Below are positions 54,181-61,307 of a stretch of DNA of 64,000 bases, piece after piece. The translations under genes were made by a program, and so were the position numbers. The notes below the pieces were generated by a model, which saw nothing but the letters and a program-made list of their open reading frames with translations, was not told the origin of the DNA and made no database searches. The DNA lies in NCBI RefSeq assembly GCF_008933155.1, contig NZ_WBVP01000008.1:104184-168183 (forward strand), given 5' to 3'. Within the stretch, counting starts at the first letter, position 1, and each line of letters begins with the position of its first letter. The DNA is from Aliivibrio finisterrensis (GTDB lineage Bacteria > Pseudomonadota > Gammaproteobacteria > Enterobacterales > Vibrionaceae).

Positions 54181-55240
54181 CCGCCTCTCCTGCTTTAAAA
54201 TAACGTTTAACAGTCACTAAGCTAAACGCCAATAAATACATAATAACGATCAACATTACTGGGTAGTAATGTATTGATTGCTTTGGACGATAAGTCGTAC
54301 TCTCATACAATTGCGGTTCTAATTTTCCAATTTCATCATAGGCCAAACTTAATTCGTCACGGTTCATCGCCTCAAATGCATTACCACCGGATAATTTAGC
54401 TACGCGATTTATGACTTCCATATCAAGGGCTTGTTCACCCACGGTTTTTGGGTCCCCCATCGCTATCATATGAATACGAACCCCTTTCGCAGCAGCGACT
54501 TTTGCGGCATCTATTGGTTCAACATAACTGCCTGTGTCATTACCATCGGTTAGTACAATTGCAACTTTTTCTCTTGGTTTTATATCAATCGTATTATCTA
54601 GTTTTACCGCCGTTTCATCGTCACCACTTTGCTCGAATACTTTTATCGCTAAACCAATAGCATCTCCTAAATGGGTACTTTGCCCAGCCATTGCCACATC
54701 GGTTTGATTAAGCAATTCAAGCCAAACTTTTTGATCAGCGGTAAATGGCGTTTGAACAAAAGCCGCATCGCCAAACAAAATGAGCCCTAAACGATCGCCT
54801 TTTCTGGTTTTCACAAAATCGGATAACACCTCTTTAGCAGCGTCTAAACGTGAAATGGATTGGCGCTCACCATTATCAGTTCGAGTAGAAGAAACGAAGT
54901 CTCGCTCAGCCATTGAGCCAGATAAATCGACCACAACCATAACATCTCGTCCTAATTGCTCACGGGTTTGAGGCTCTCCTAAAATGGTCGGTTTGGTTAA
55001 CGCTAAAACCAATAGCCCCCAAGATAAAATCAAAATCGCTTTTTGCCACACACTAGGAGTCAGCTGACTTGCCCCATCAGATGGTGTCTCATCTAAGGCT
55101 TTAGCAACCACATCAAAGAATGGAACCTTTATGGCTGATTGACGAGTGCGATAAGCAGGAATAAACCAATAAATAACCATTGGTAGTGGCAGTATCCACC
55201 ACCAATACGGGTTCGCAAATTCAAGTTGATCAATTAACAT
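54173..55240 (-). CDS. BatA-like VWA-domain membrane protein
   Basis: About 355 residues: an N-terminal helix (PYWWWILPLPMVIYWF), a second helix (ILILSWGLLVLALT), a VWA domain with intact MIDAS (VVVDLSGSMAERDF, TDGNDTGSY), and a C-terminal helix. Probably binds metal-dependent protein partners with the BatB/C protein. The ATG at 55240 follows GGGGGAAG and overlaps the DUF4381 gene by 11 bases. Confidence 0.88.
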   Translation of the reverse strand: MLIDQLEFANPYWWWILPLPMVIYWFIPAYRTRQSAIKVPFFDVVAKALDETPSDGASQLTPSVWQKAILILSWGLLVLALTKPTILGEPQTREQLGRDVMVVVDLSGSMAERDFVSSTRTDNGERQSISRLDAAKEVLSDFVKTRKGDRLGLILFGDAAFVQTPFTADQKVWLELLNQTDVAMAGQSTHLGDAIGLAIKVFEQSGDDETAVKLDNTIDIKPREKVAIVLTDGNDTGSYVEPIDAAKVAAAKGVRIHMIAMGDPKTVGEQALDMEVINRVAKLSGGNAFEAMNRDELSLAYDEIGKLEPQLYESTTYRPKQSIHYYPVMLIVIMYLLAFSLVTVKRYFKAGEADV

Positions 55241-55766
55241 TCGCTTCCCCCTGATGATGACATAACCACGCTTCACATACGGTAAGTAATTGCTGTAACT
55301 CTTGAAACGTTAATTGATTTTTACTCTGAACTAACGCTTTCATCCACCCTTTACCAATGTCATCATCAAAAGGGGTCAAACTTTGCGGAAAATAACCATC
55401 GATTACGCAAAGAAAATCATGACCAAAAACAGGAGCATGTTGAGGATTCAGATAAACAACCGCAGCTTTCATCACCTCAAATAAATCATGAGTTAGTTGC
55501 TGACTCACTTGCGACTTATTCGACATTTTCGCTTGCTCATCAAGCCTTACCTTCATGGAAATAACGAGTATTAAAGCTTCACGACGATAGCGATTTCCCC
55601 ACCACTTTTTTCCCCACTTTATGGCTTTGTAGAGACTAAAAGCGACCAAAGTAATAGCGATTATTTTCCACCCTAACGTTTGAGGAAACCAGCTGACATG
55701 TTCAGGGGTAACCACTTCACTCAGATCTCTTAATATATAGCTGCTTGGTGGTGTATGAAGGCTCAT
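55230..55766 (-). CDS. DUF4381 membrane protein
   Basis: 178 residues: a short N-terminal periplasmic part, one helix (LGWKIIAITLVAFSLYKAIKW), and a cytoplasmic helical domain. Matches DUF4381, which occurs between DUF58 and VWA genes in MoxR-Bat operons; no biochemical role known. AGGAGG lies before the ATG, and it overlaps the DUF58 gene by ATGA. Confidence 0.82.
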   Translation of the reverse strand: MSLHTPPSSYILRDLSEVVTPEHVSWFPQTLGWKIIAITLVAFSLYKAIKWGKKWWGNRYRREALILVISMKVRLDEQAKMSNKSQVSQQLTHDLFEVMKAAVVYLNPQHAPVFGHDFLCVIDGYFPQSLTPFDDDIGKGWMKALVQSKNQLTFQELQQLLTVCEAWLCHHQGEANVN

Positions 55767-56701
55767 CGACGACCTCCTACAGCACGTTTAAATTGTTCGA
55801 TATGCGCACCTGACGTGTCTGTCTCGATAACGGGCAACCCTTTTGCAGCCATGAGTTGGATCAATTGTTCTCTTTTTAAACTTTGCTGTTCACTTAACCC
55901 TTTATTGGCTAAATCAAACTTCTTCGCCTCATTAATACTAATTTGCAATGAACCATCGCCAACAACCCAGTCGTTATGTAATGCTGGAAGATGGGATTCA
56001 AAAGGATCAGAGATAAGCACACCAAGTACGTCGTTATGCTTTTGAAGGTGCTTTAAATGGGTAATATCATCCGGTGTAGTGCCATGCCAATCACTAAAAA
56101 TGATGATTGTCGTTTCTTTTAATTTTAGGCTTCCTAATAAGATGACAAATTGAGAGAAACTCACCGCATCACTGTCTTTACTCATCACATCTAACGACTG
56201 ATTTGTATTGGCTAACAACTTCAATCGATGGAGTAAATCCCCTTGGGATCGTTTTGCGGTTAACCAATGCAGTTTCTCTGTTGATTGAAGAACAAACCCC
56301 ACTCGATCACTGTCTTGTAATATTCGCCAAGCCGTTAATGCTGCAAGCTCTGCTGCAACGACCGATTTCATGGTATCGACAGATGAGAAGTACATGCTAC
56401 TGCGTTGATCGACACAAATAATAAAATGACGATCTTTCTCTTCAGTATAGGAACGAACATGAGGCTTACCGGTTCGCATCGTGACTTTCCAATCCAGATT
56501 ACGAATGTCATCACCGAGTTGGTAATGTCTTAGCTCTTCAAAATTTAAACCTCGCCCCCGAAAAATAGACGAATGGCGGCCAGACAACGCAGTGCCTGAT
56601 TTTAAATTCGGTAATAAACTGAACGCCCTCGCTTGGGATTGCAGTTTAATTAGCTTACTGTAATCACAATGTATTCGTGGATCAGTACTTTTATCCTTCA
56701 T
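55763..56701 (-). CDS. DUF58-domain protein
   Basis: 312 residues, soluble. The DUF58 signature FRGRGLNFEELRHYQLGDDIRNLDWKVTMR is followed by a degenerate VWA fold (FIICVDQRSSMYFS). DUF58 proteins pair with MoxR ATPases and membrane VWA proteins. It starts eight bases after moxR. It lacks membrane segments, so it is probably the cytoplasmic bridge between MoxR and the Bat proteins. Confidence 0.88.
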   Translation of the reverse strand: MKDKSTDPRIHCDYSKLIKLQSQARAFSLLPNLKSGTALSGRHSSIFRGRGLNFEELRHYQLGDDIRNLDWKVTMRTGKPHVRSYTEEKDRHFIICVDQRSSMYFSSVDTMKSVVAAELAALTAWRILQDSDRVGFVLQSTEKLHWLTAKRSQGDLLHRLKLLANTNQSLDVMSKDSDAVSFSQFVILLGSLKLKETTIIIFSDWHGTTPDDITHLKHLQKHNDVLGVLISDPFESHLPALHNDWVVGDGSLQISINEAKKFDLANKGLSEQQSLKREQLIQLMAAKGLPVIETDTSGAHIEQFKRAVGGRR

Positions 56702-56709
56702 AAAAAGCC

Positions 56710-57714
56710 CTACCCAATAACAACGTGATCCAATAACTCATTAATGACTTGCTCTTGCGTTACGCCATCCGCCAACGCGTCGTAGCTCAAGGTTACACGA
56801 TGCCCCAACACAGAATGAGCCATTGCTCGTATATCATCTGGTTCTACGTAATCTCGACCTTGCAACCACGCATAAGCTCGCGCACATTTATCCAGTGAGA
56901 TAGACGCTCGAGGGCTTGAGCCTATTTCAATCCAACGAGATAAATTAGACTCGTTATAACGCTCAGGTTTACGTGTCGCCATAACTAAGGCGACGATATA
57001 TCGCTCACTGATCTCAGAGACTTCAATTTGAGATAACTTGCTTCTTGCTTGCATGACGACAGAAGGATCAAGCTGAATATTAACTGCGCTTTCTGACTTA
57101 TCCTCCTTTTTTTCCGCTGCCTGCTTTTGAGAAGATTCTTCGCCGCGAACAAGGCGTATAATGTCTAATTCTGCCTCATCATCAGGGTAATCAACAGAAA
57201 CCTTCATGATAAATCGATCCATTTGCGCTTCTGGCAATGGATATGTACCTTCTTGTTCTACTGGGTTTTGTGTGGCGAGTACCATGAAGAGTTCAGGTAA
57301 GGTGTGCGTTTGATCGCCAACGGTGATCGTTCCTTCCGCCATCGCTTCTAATAATGCCGCTTGTACTTTAGCTGGCGCTCGATTAATTTCATCCGCCAAT
57401 ACTATGCTGTTAAAAATAGGCCCCGGTTGAAAATGCAGTTGTGGTTTACCGTTTAACTCTTGATACACCTCAGTACCCGTGACATCCGATGGAAGGAGAT
57501 CTGGTGTAAATTGAATCCGCCCAAACGAGGTATGTAAGTTGTCTGCTAATGATTTAACGGAACGTGTTTTAGCGGTTCCCGGTAGGCCTTCAAGCAGTAC
57601 ATGACCTTGAGTTAATAACCCAATAACCAACGAGCGTACCACGTGAGACTGACCAATAACGGACTGTTCAACCTGTGTTATCAATGTATTTATTGCCTGT
57701 TGGGTTTGATTCAT
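56710..57714 (-). CDS. MoxR-family AAA+ ATPase
   Basis: 334 residues: Walker A GLPGTAKT, Walker B VLADEINRAPAKVQAALLEAM, sensor FMVLATQNPVEQEGTYPLPEAQMDRF and the C-terminal lid. MoxR ATPases act as chaperones that activate or insert metal or cofactors into partner complexes, usually with VWA proteins. First gene of the operon; a T-N11-A palindrome lies 57 bp upstream, shared in type with the divergent arylsulfatase. Confidence 0.92.
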   Translation of the reverse strand: MNQTQQAINTLITQVEQSVIGQSHVVRSLVIGLLTQGHVLLEGLPGTAKTRSVKSLADNLHTSFGRIQFTPDLLPSDVTGTEVYQELNGKPQLHFQPGPIFNSIVLADEINRAPAKVQAALLEAMAEGTITVGDQTHTLPELFMVLATQNPVEQEGTYPLPEAQMDRFIMKVSVDYPDDEAELDIIRLVRGEESSQKQAAEKKEDKSESAVNIQLDPSVVMQARSKLSQIEVSEISERYIVALVMATRKPERYNESNLSRWIEIGSSPRASISLDKCARAYAWLQGRDYVEPDDIRAMAHSVLGHRVTLSYDALADGVTQEQVINELLDHVVIG

Positions 57715-57770
57715 GTTTGCTCCCTATCCTAACGAGATAAATTTTATCTATTCATTGTAAATACTTGCTC

Positions 57771-57787
57771 TATAACTATTGGTTATA
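57771..57787. promoter_or_regulatory. LysR-type palindrome, site 1
   Basis: TATAAC-TATTG-GTTATA, a perfect inverted repeat fitting T-N11-A. Centred 65 bp upstream of the moxR start codon. Confidence 0.6.
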
Positions 57788-58021
57788 CCGATCATCATTA
57801 AAGGCGTTGCTTTTGCTTCGCTATCCCTGTCGCTTTCTTAATCAATTGACTTGCCCACTTTCTCTAACTCCGCCTAAAGGTGATGTGGATTTACTCTCCA
57901 AGCCTAAAGAAAACAACAGATTAGGGCTAGAGTATATTTAGTGAATTTTCTGATCAGGCTTTCAATTAAATACTAAAGCAAAAACCAACATACTTAATTA
58001 AAACAATAACTTAAATTAATA

Positions 58022-58036
58022 ATAACCATTAGTTAT
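58022..58036. promoter_or_regulatory. LysR-type palindrome, site 2
   Basis: ATAAC-CATTA-GTTAT, the same arms and spacing as site 1. Centred 84 bp upstream of the arylsulfatase start codon. Confidence 0.6.
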
Positions 58037-58112
58037 ATCCACTATAAAGCGACGAAGCATGCTTCCTCCTCTAAAGTACTTATAACTAATCGCAACAATT
58101 TGGAGTTCTATC

Positions 58113-59684
58113 ATGAGTTATCATATGAATAAGTTGACTGTCGGTATTGGATTATTAGCCACATCAAGTGCAGCAATGGGCGCAACACAACCAAACATAC
58201 TAGCTATTTTTGGCGATGATGTTGGTTATTGGAATATCAGTGCTTATAACCAAGGAATGATGGGTTACGAAACCCCAAACATTGACCGTATTGCAAACGA
58301 AGGTGCCCTTTTTACTGATCACTATGGTCAACAATCTTGTACTGCTGGACGTTCTGCTTTCATTACAGGCCAAGAACCATTTCGAACTGGGTTATTGACC
58401 GTTGGCATGCCGGGATCTGATCACGGTATTCCAGATTGGGCACCAACTATTGCGGATCTATTAAAAGATCAAGGTTATATGTCAGCTCAATTTGGTAAAA
58501 ACCATCTTGGTGATCAAGATAAACATTTGCCAACTAACCACGGTTTTGACGAGTTCTTCGGCAACCTTTACCACTTAAACGCAGAAGAAGAGCCTGAAAC
58601 TTACTACTACCCTAAAGATCCTGAATTCCGTAAAAACTACGGCCCTCGTGGTGTGATTAAGTCGTATGCCGATGGCAAGATTGAAGATACAGGCCCGATG
58701 ACGCGTAAACGTATGGAACACGCCGATGAAGAGTTCTTAGATGCAACGCTCGCATTCATGGAAAAAGCCGTTAAAGCGGATAAGCCTTTCTTTATCTGGC
58801 ATAACACCACCCGTATGCATGTATGGACTCGTCTGCAAGAGAAATACCAAGGTGCGTCAGGCATCAGTATTTACGCTGATGGTATGCTTGAGCATGATGA
58901 CCATGTCGGAATTTTACTTGATAAACTAGATGATCTTGGCATTGCCGATAACACCATTGTTATTTATTCAACCGACAACGGTGCAGAAACAGCAACATGG
59001 CCAGATGGTGGTGCAACTCCATTCCATGGTGAGAAAGGAACAACATGGGAAGGCGGTATGCGCGTTCCACAACTTGTTCGTTGGCCGGGAACTATCGAAC
59101 CGGGCACTAAAATCAATGAAATGATGGCACACCAAGATTGGCTTCCAACCTTACTTGATGCTGCAGGTGTTCCTAATGTGAAAGAGAAACTAGCTAAAGG
59201 CTACAATGCTAACGGCAAAGAATTCAAAGTTCATATTGATGGCTATGATTTCAAACCGTACTTTGAAGGAAAAACAGACAAAGGCCCTCGTGAATCCCTA
59301 CTCTACTTCACTGCAAATGGTGAGTTAAACGCGGTTCGTTGGCAGGATTGGAAATTAAACTTTGCGGTAATGGAAGGTAATATTTCTAACGCGGTTCGTC
59401 TAGAACCAAACTGGCCTCAAATTATCCACCTACGTGCTGACCCATTTGAAAAAGCACCACACGAATCGGGTATGTACTTACGCTGGATGGCAGATAACAT
59501 GTGGTTATTTGTACCTATTCAAGACGTATTAGGTGACTTCTTCTCAACGCTGCCTGATTACCCAATGCAAAATGGTACAATATTGAACCCTGCAACAATC
59601 ACATCAGAATCCTTACAACTTAAAGGGAAAATGCAGCAACTGGATAAACTGCAACAACAAATGAACAGTTTAAACGTGAAATAA
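58113..59684 (+). CDS. periplasmic arylsulfatase (Cys-type)
   Basis: 523 residues: a Sec signal ending near AMGA, metal motif AIFGDDVGYW, and the sulfatase signature with C76 in QQSCTAGRSAFITG, the residue converted to formylglycine. The CxAxR form fits anaerobic maturases; an anSME is at 46037. Further motifs: GKNHLGD and STDNGAE. It removes sulfate from sulfate esters; the natural substrate (algal or host sulfated glycans) is unknown. GGAG precedes the ATG at 58113. Confidence 0.92.
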   Translation: MSYHMNKLTVGIGLLATSSAAMGATQPNILAIFGDDVGYWNISAYNQGMMGYETPNIDRIANEGALFTDHYGQQSCTAGRSAFITGQEPFRTGLLTVGMPGSDHGIPDWAPTIADLLKDQGYMSAQFGKNHLGDQDKHLPTNHGFDEFFGNLYHLNAEEEPETYYYPKDPEFRKNYGPRGVIKSYADGKIEDTGPMTRKRMEHADEEFLDATLAFMEKAVKADKPFFIWHNTTRMHVWTRLQEKYQGASGISIYADGMLEHDDHVGILLDKLDDLGIADNTIVIYSTDNGAETATWPDGGATPFHGEKGTTWEGGMRVPQLVRWPGTIEPGTKINEMMAHQDWLPTLLDAAGVPNVKEKLAKGYNANGKEFKVHIDGYDFKPYFEGKTDKGPRESLLYFTANGELNAVRWQDWKLNFAVMEGNISNAVRLEPNWPQIIHLRADPFEKAPHESGMYLRWMADNMWLFVPIQDVLGDFFSTLPDYPMQNGTILNPATITSESLQLKGKMQQLDKLQQQMNSLNVK

Positions 59685-59707
59685 TTGAATCGTTAAGTGA
59701 ATAAATG

Positions 59708-59741
59708 AAAGCCCTCGATGGATTAACATTGAGGGCTTTTT
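59708..59741. terminator. rho-independent terminator after the arylsulfatase
   Basis: AAAGCCCTC(G)ATG...CAT(T)GAGGGCTTTTT with a short loop and a T-run. Confidence 0.88.
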
Positions 59742-59762
59742 GTATACATAAATATTGTGAGA

Positions 59763-60038
59763 TTATCGACGAATACACGTAGTACAACCACGACACGCTG
59801 AACGACTGTGGGGATCTAATCGTCCTCTTTGAATCTTACAATAGGCATTTCTTAATGCACGGCGAGCCGAAAACCAATCGTCTGGTTTCGCAAGCAGCAA
59901 GTTGCCATTAATCCGTTTCATTAATGGCACTCGATATTCATTAATAAACTTACTGTCAAACTCAATATCAAAATGCTTAAGAACCTGTTCTATTGAAGTA
60001 AAACTAGCAATCACTTTTTGAATTTCAGCTTGGCTCAT
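59763..60038 (-). CDS. small NifW-like protein
   Basis: 91 residues. The pattern of an acidic/helical start (FTSIEQVLKHFDIEFDSKFINEYRVPLMKRIN) then a Tyr/Ala-rich helix and a Cys-rich tail (SACRGCTTCIRR) resembles the nitrogenase-stabilising NifW family, also reported, as I recall, in vibrios lacking nitrogenase. No other nif gene is visible in the window. The CRGCTTC tail could bind metal. Assignment is tentative. Confidence 0.55.
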   Translation of the reverse strand: MSQAEIQKVIASFTSIEQVLKHFDIEFDSKFINEYRVPLMKRINGNLLLAKPDDWFSARRALRNAYCKIQRGRLDPHSRSACRGCTTCIRR

Positions 60039-60046
60039 CGGTAATA

Positions 60047-60391
60047 CTAATGCTTAAACGTGTTCATTTCAGTCGCGCTAGTAGCCGTAAGATCACCCGA
60101 TGGATTTAATAGATGTGGCAAAATCTTAGGCAAATTTAGCGTAAGGTCTTTATCTTCAACAGCATAAATAACTTCGTTATACCAACCTAATAACCCCATT
60201 GATGCATACCCAATAGCATCATTGTCTTCACGATGTTCAATGATAATTTGTAGAAAACGCAAAATCGCTTTATCGTTTGATCCCGCTTGCTCACGAGTGC
60301 TATGAAAAATCTTAGTTGATTCAGCAACTAACCCTTCATATTCAGTTTCAACTGCCACTTTAAAAGAGCCACCATCAACAGAAATTTTCAT
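60047..60391 (-). CDS. hypothetical protein upstream of the NifW-like gene
   Basis: About 114 residues, soluble, with no signal: ISVDGGSFKVAVETEYEGLVAES, then a helical part (AILRFLQIIIEHREDNDAIGYASMGLLGWYNEVIYAVED). I recognise no family. Ends eight bases before the NifW-like start, so the two are probably co-transcribed. The ATG at 60391 is preferred to an upstream TTG. Confidence 0.6.
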   Translation of the reverse strand: MKISVDGGSFKVAVETEYEGLVAESTKIFHSTREQAGSNDKAILRFLQIIIEHREDNDAIGYASMGLLGWYNEVIYAVEDKDLTLNLPKILPHLLNPSGDLTATSATEMNTFKH

Positions 60392-60570
60392 TATCTTTTC
60401 AACCAATATTTATTCTAATTAAGACGCATAGTAACGAATAAAAATCGCCTTGTCTTAACCACTTCTATTGTCAACTTGATCTAAGTAAAGAAAACACACG
60501 CTATGATTATTTTTTAATCTTAACGGTCTTCATTAATCCTACTTGGCGTTATTTGGTCAATAGATCAATA

Positions 60571-60608
60571 AAAAAACATCAATAGTTACCAATCTATCGA
60601 TGCTTTTT
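60571..60608 (-). terminator. rho-independent terminator
   Basis: On the minus strand CATCGATAG...CTATTGATG forms a stem followed by T7, past the stop of the lipoprotein gene at 60628. Confidence 0.8.
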
Positions 60609-60627
60609 TATCAGGTATCTATTTAAC

Positions 60628-60978
60628 TTAAGTTGTACTTTCTGTTGGTTGCTCACACAAATAAGCGTTACCAAACATAGTAACAGAGCTTGAAAAATCT
60701 AAAGGCTGATATAGATACAACGTATCCGCACCCAGTGCTGCTGCTTTAATACGCATTTGGTTTAATGTACCCCAAACCATATCCTTATCAGCGTGCAACC
60801 AGTAATCGTAAAAATGGCCTTCTGAGCCAAATACAATCCCCAAACGTTGACAATCTTTAACTACTTCAACTTCATCCCAAATCACATCTACTTTTTCTGA
60901 TTCTTGAGTTGGGAAAGTCACGCAGCCTGTTAATATCAATGACGATGCTAACATAGAGCTAGCTACTAGCGTTTTCAT
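60628..60978 (-). CDS. DUF4156-type lipoprotein
   Basis: 116 residues with lipobox LTGC (C19), and two further Cys (VKDCQRLG; YLCEQP). The pattern CQRLGIVFGSEGH and ALGADTLYLYQ resembles DUF4156/RcsF-like outer-membrane lipoproteins. Function unknown. A single gene with a terminator. Confidence 0.78.
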   Translation of the reverse strand: MKTLVASSMLASSLILTGCVTFPTQESEKVDVIWDEVEVVKDCQRLGIVFGSEGHFYDYWLHADKDMVWGTLNQMRIKAAALGADTLYLYQPLDFSSSVTMFGNAYLCEQPTESTT

Positions 60979-61307
60979 TAATTAATCACTAACCAAATAA
61001 ATGTTGCGCGATTTTAGTGAAAATTTAGCTGTTGGCAAGTAATAATCTAGATTTCTAGCGCTTTTATTATCACCACTTATTTATATGTCTGCATTGGCAC
61101 AACGAGCCCCTGCTGCAACTTCGTTACCATCTCTTGTGTGCCCAATAGGTGCAATTGAGATCACCGCAAGTTTCAAGTGTTGAATGGAATACCAATGATA
61201 CTGATAAAGTCTAATACGCCAAATAAGAACCATACTATACGTGTGATCCTTGAAGATACTTGATTTCTCATTAAATCAGGACATACTTCACACCATGAAA
61301 ATTGTAC
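60979..61307. other. intergenic region (329 bp) with one short ORF
   Basis: Lies between the minus-strand lipoprotein gene and the large surface protein gene. The only item I can see is a 50-codon minus-strand frame, listed separately. No clear terminator follows the surface-protein gene. Confidence 0.45.
61081..61233 (-). CDS. possible 50-residue ORF or gene remnant
   Basis: A minus-strand frame with ATG at 61233 and TAA at 61081. The translation contains LKLAVISIAPIGHTRDGNEV and ends CANADI. The composition looks more gene-like than the AT-rich surroundings and the frame is also open upstream of the ATG. No ribosome-binding site is seen. It may be a remnant. Confidence 0.25.
   Translation of the reverse strand: MVLIWRIRLYQYHWYSIQHLKLAVISIAPIGHTRDGNEVAAGARCANADI

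Larger units (their letters stand above)
57715..58112. other. divergent regulatory region between moxR and the arylsulfatase (398 bp)
   Basis: Contains two LysR-type palindromes (57771-57787 and 58022-58036) and a third partial copy (TATAACTAAT at 58081). No credible ORF is present. Confidence 0.6.
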
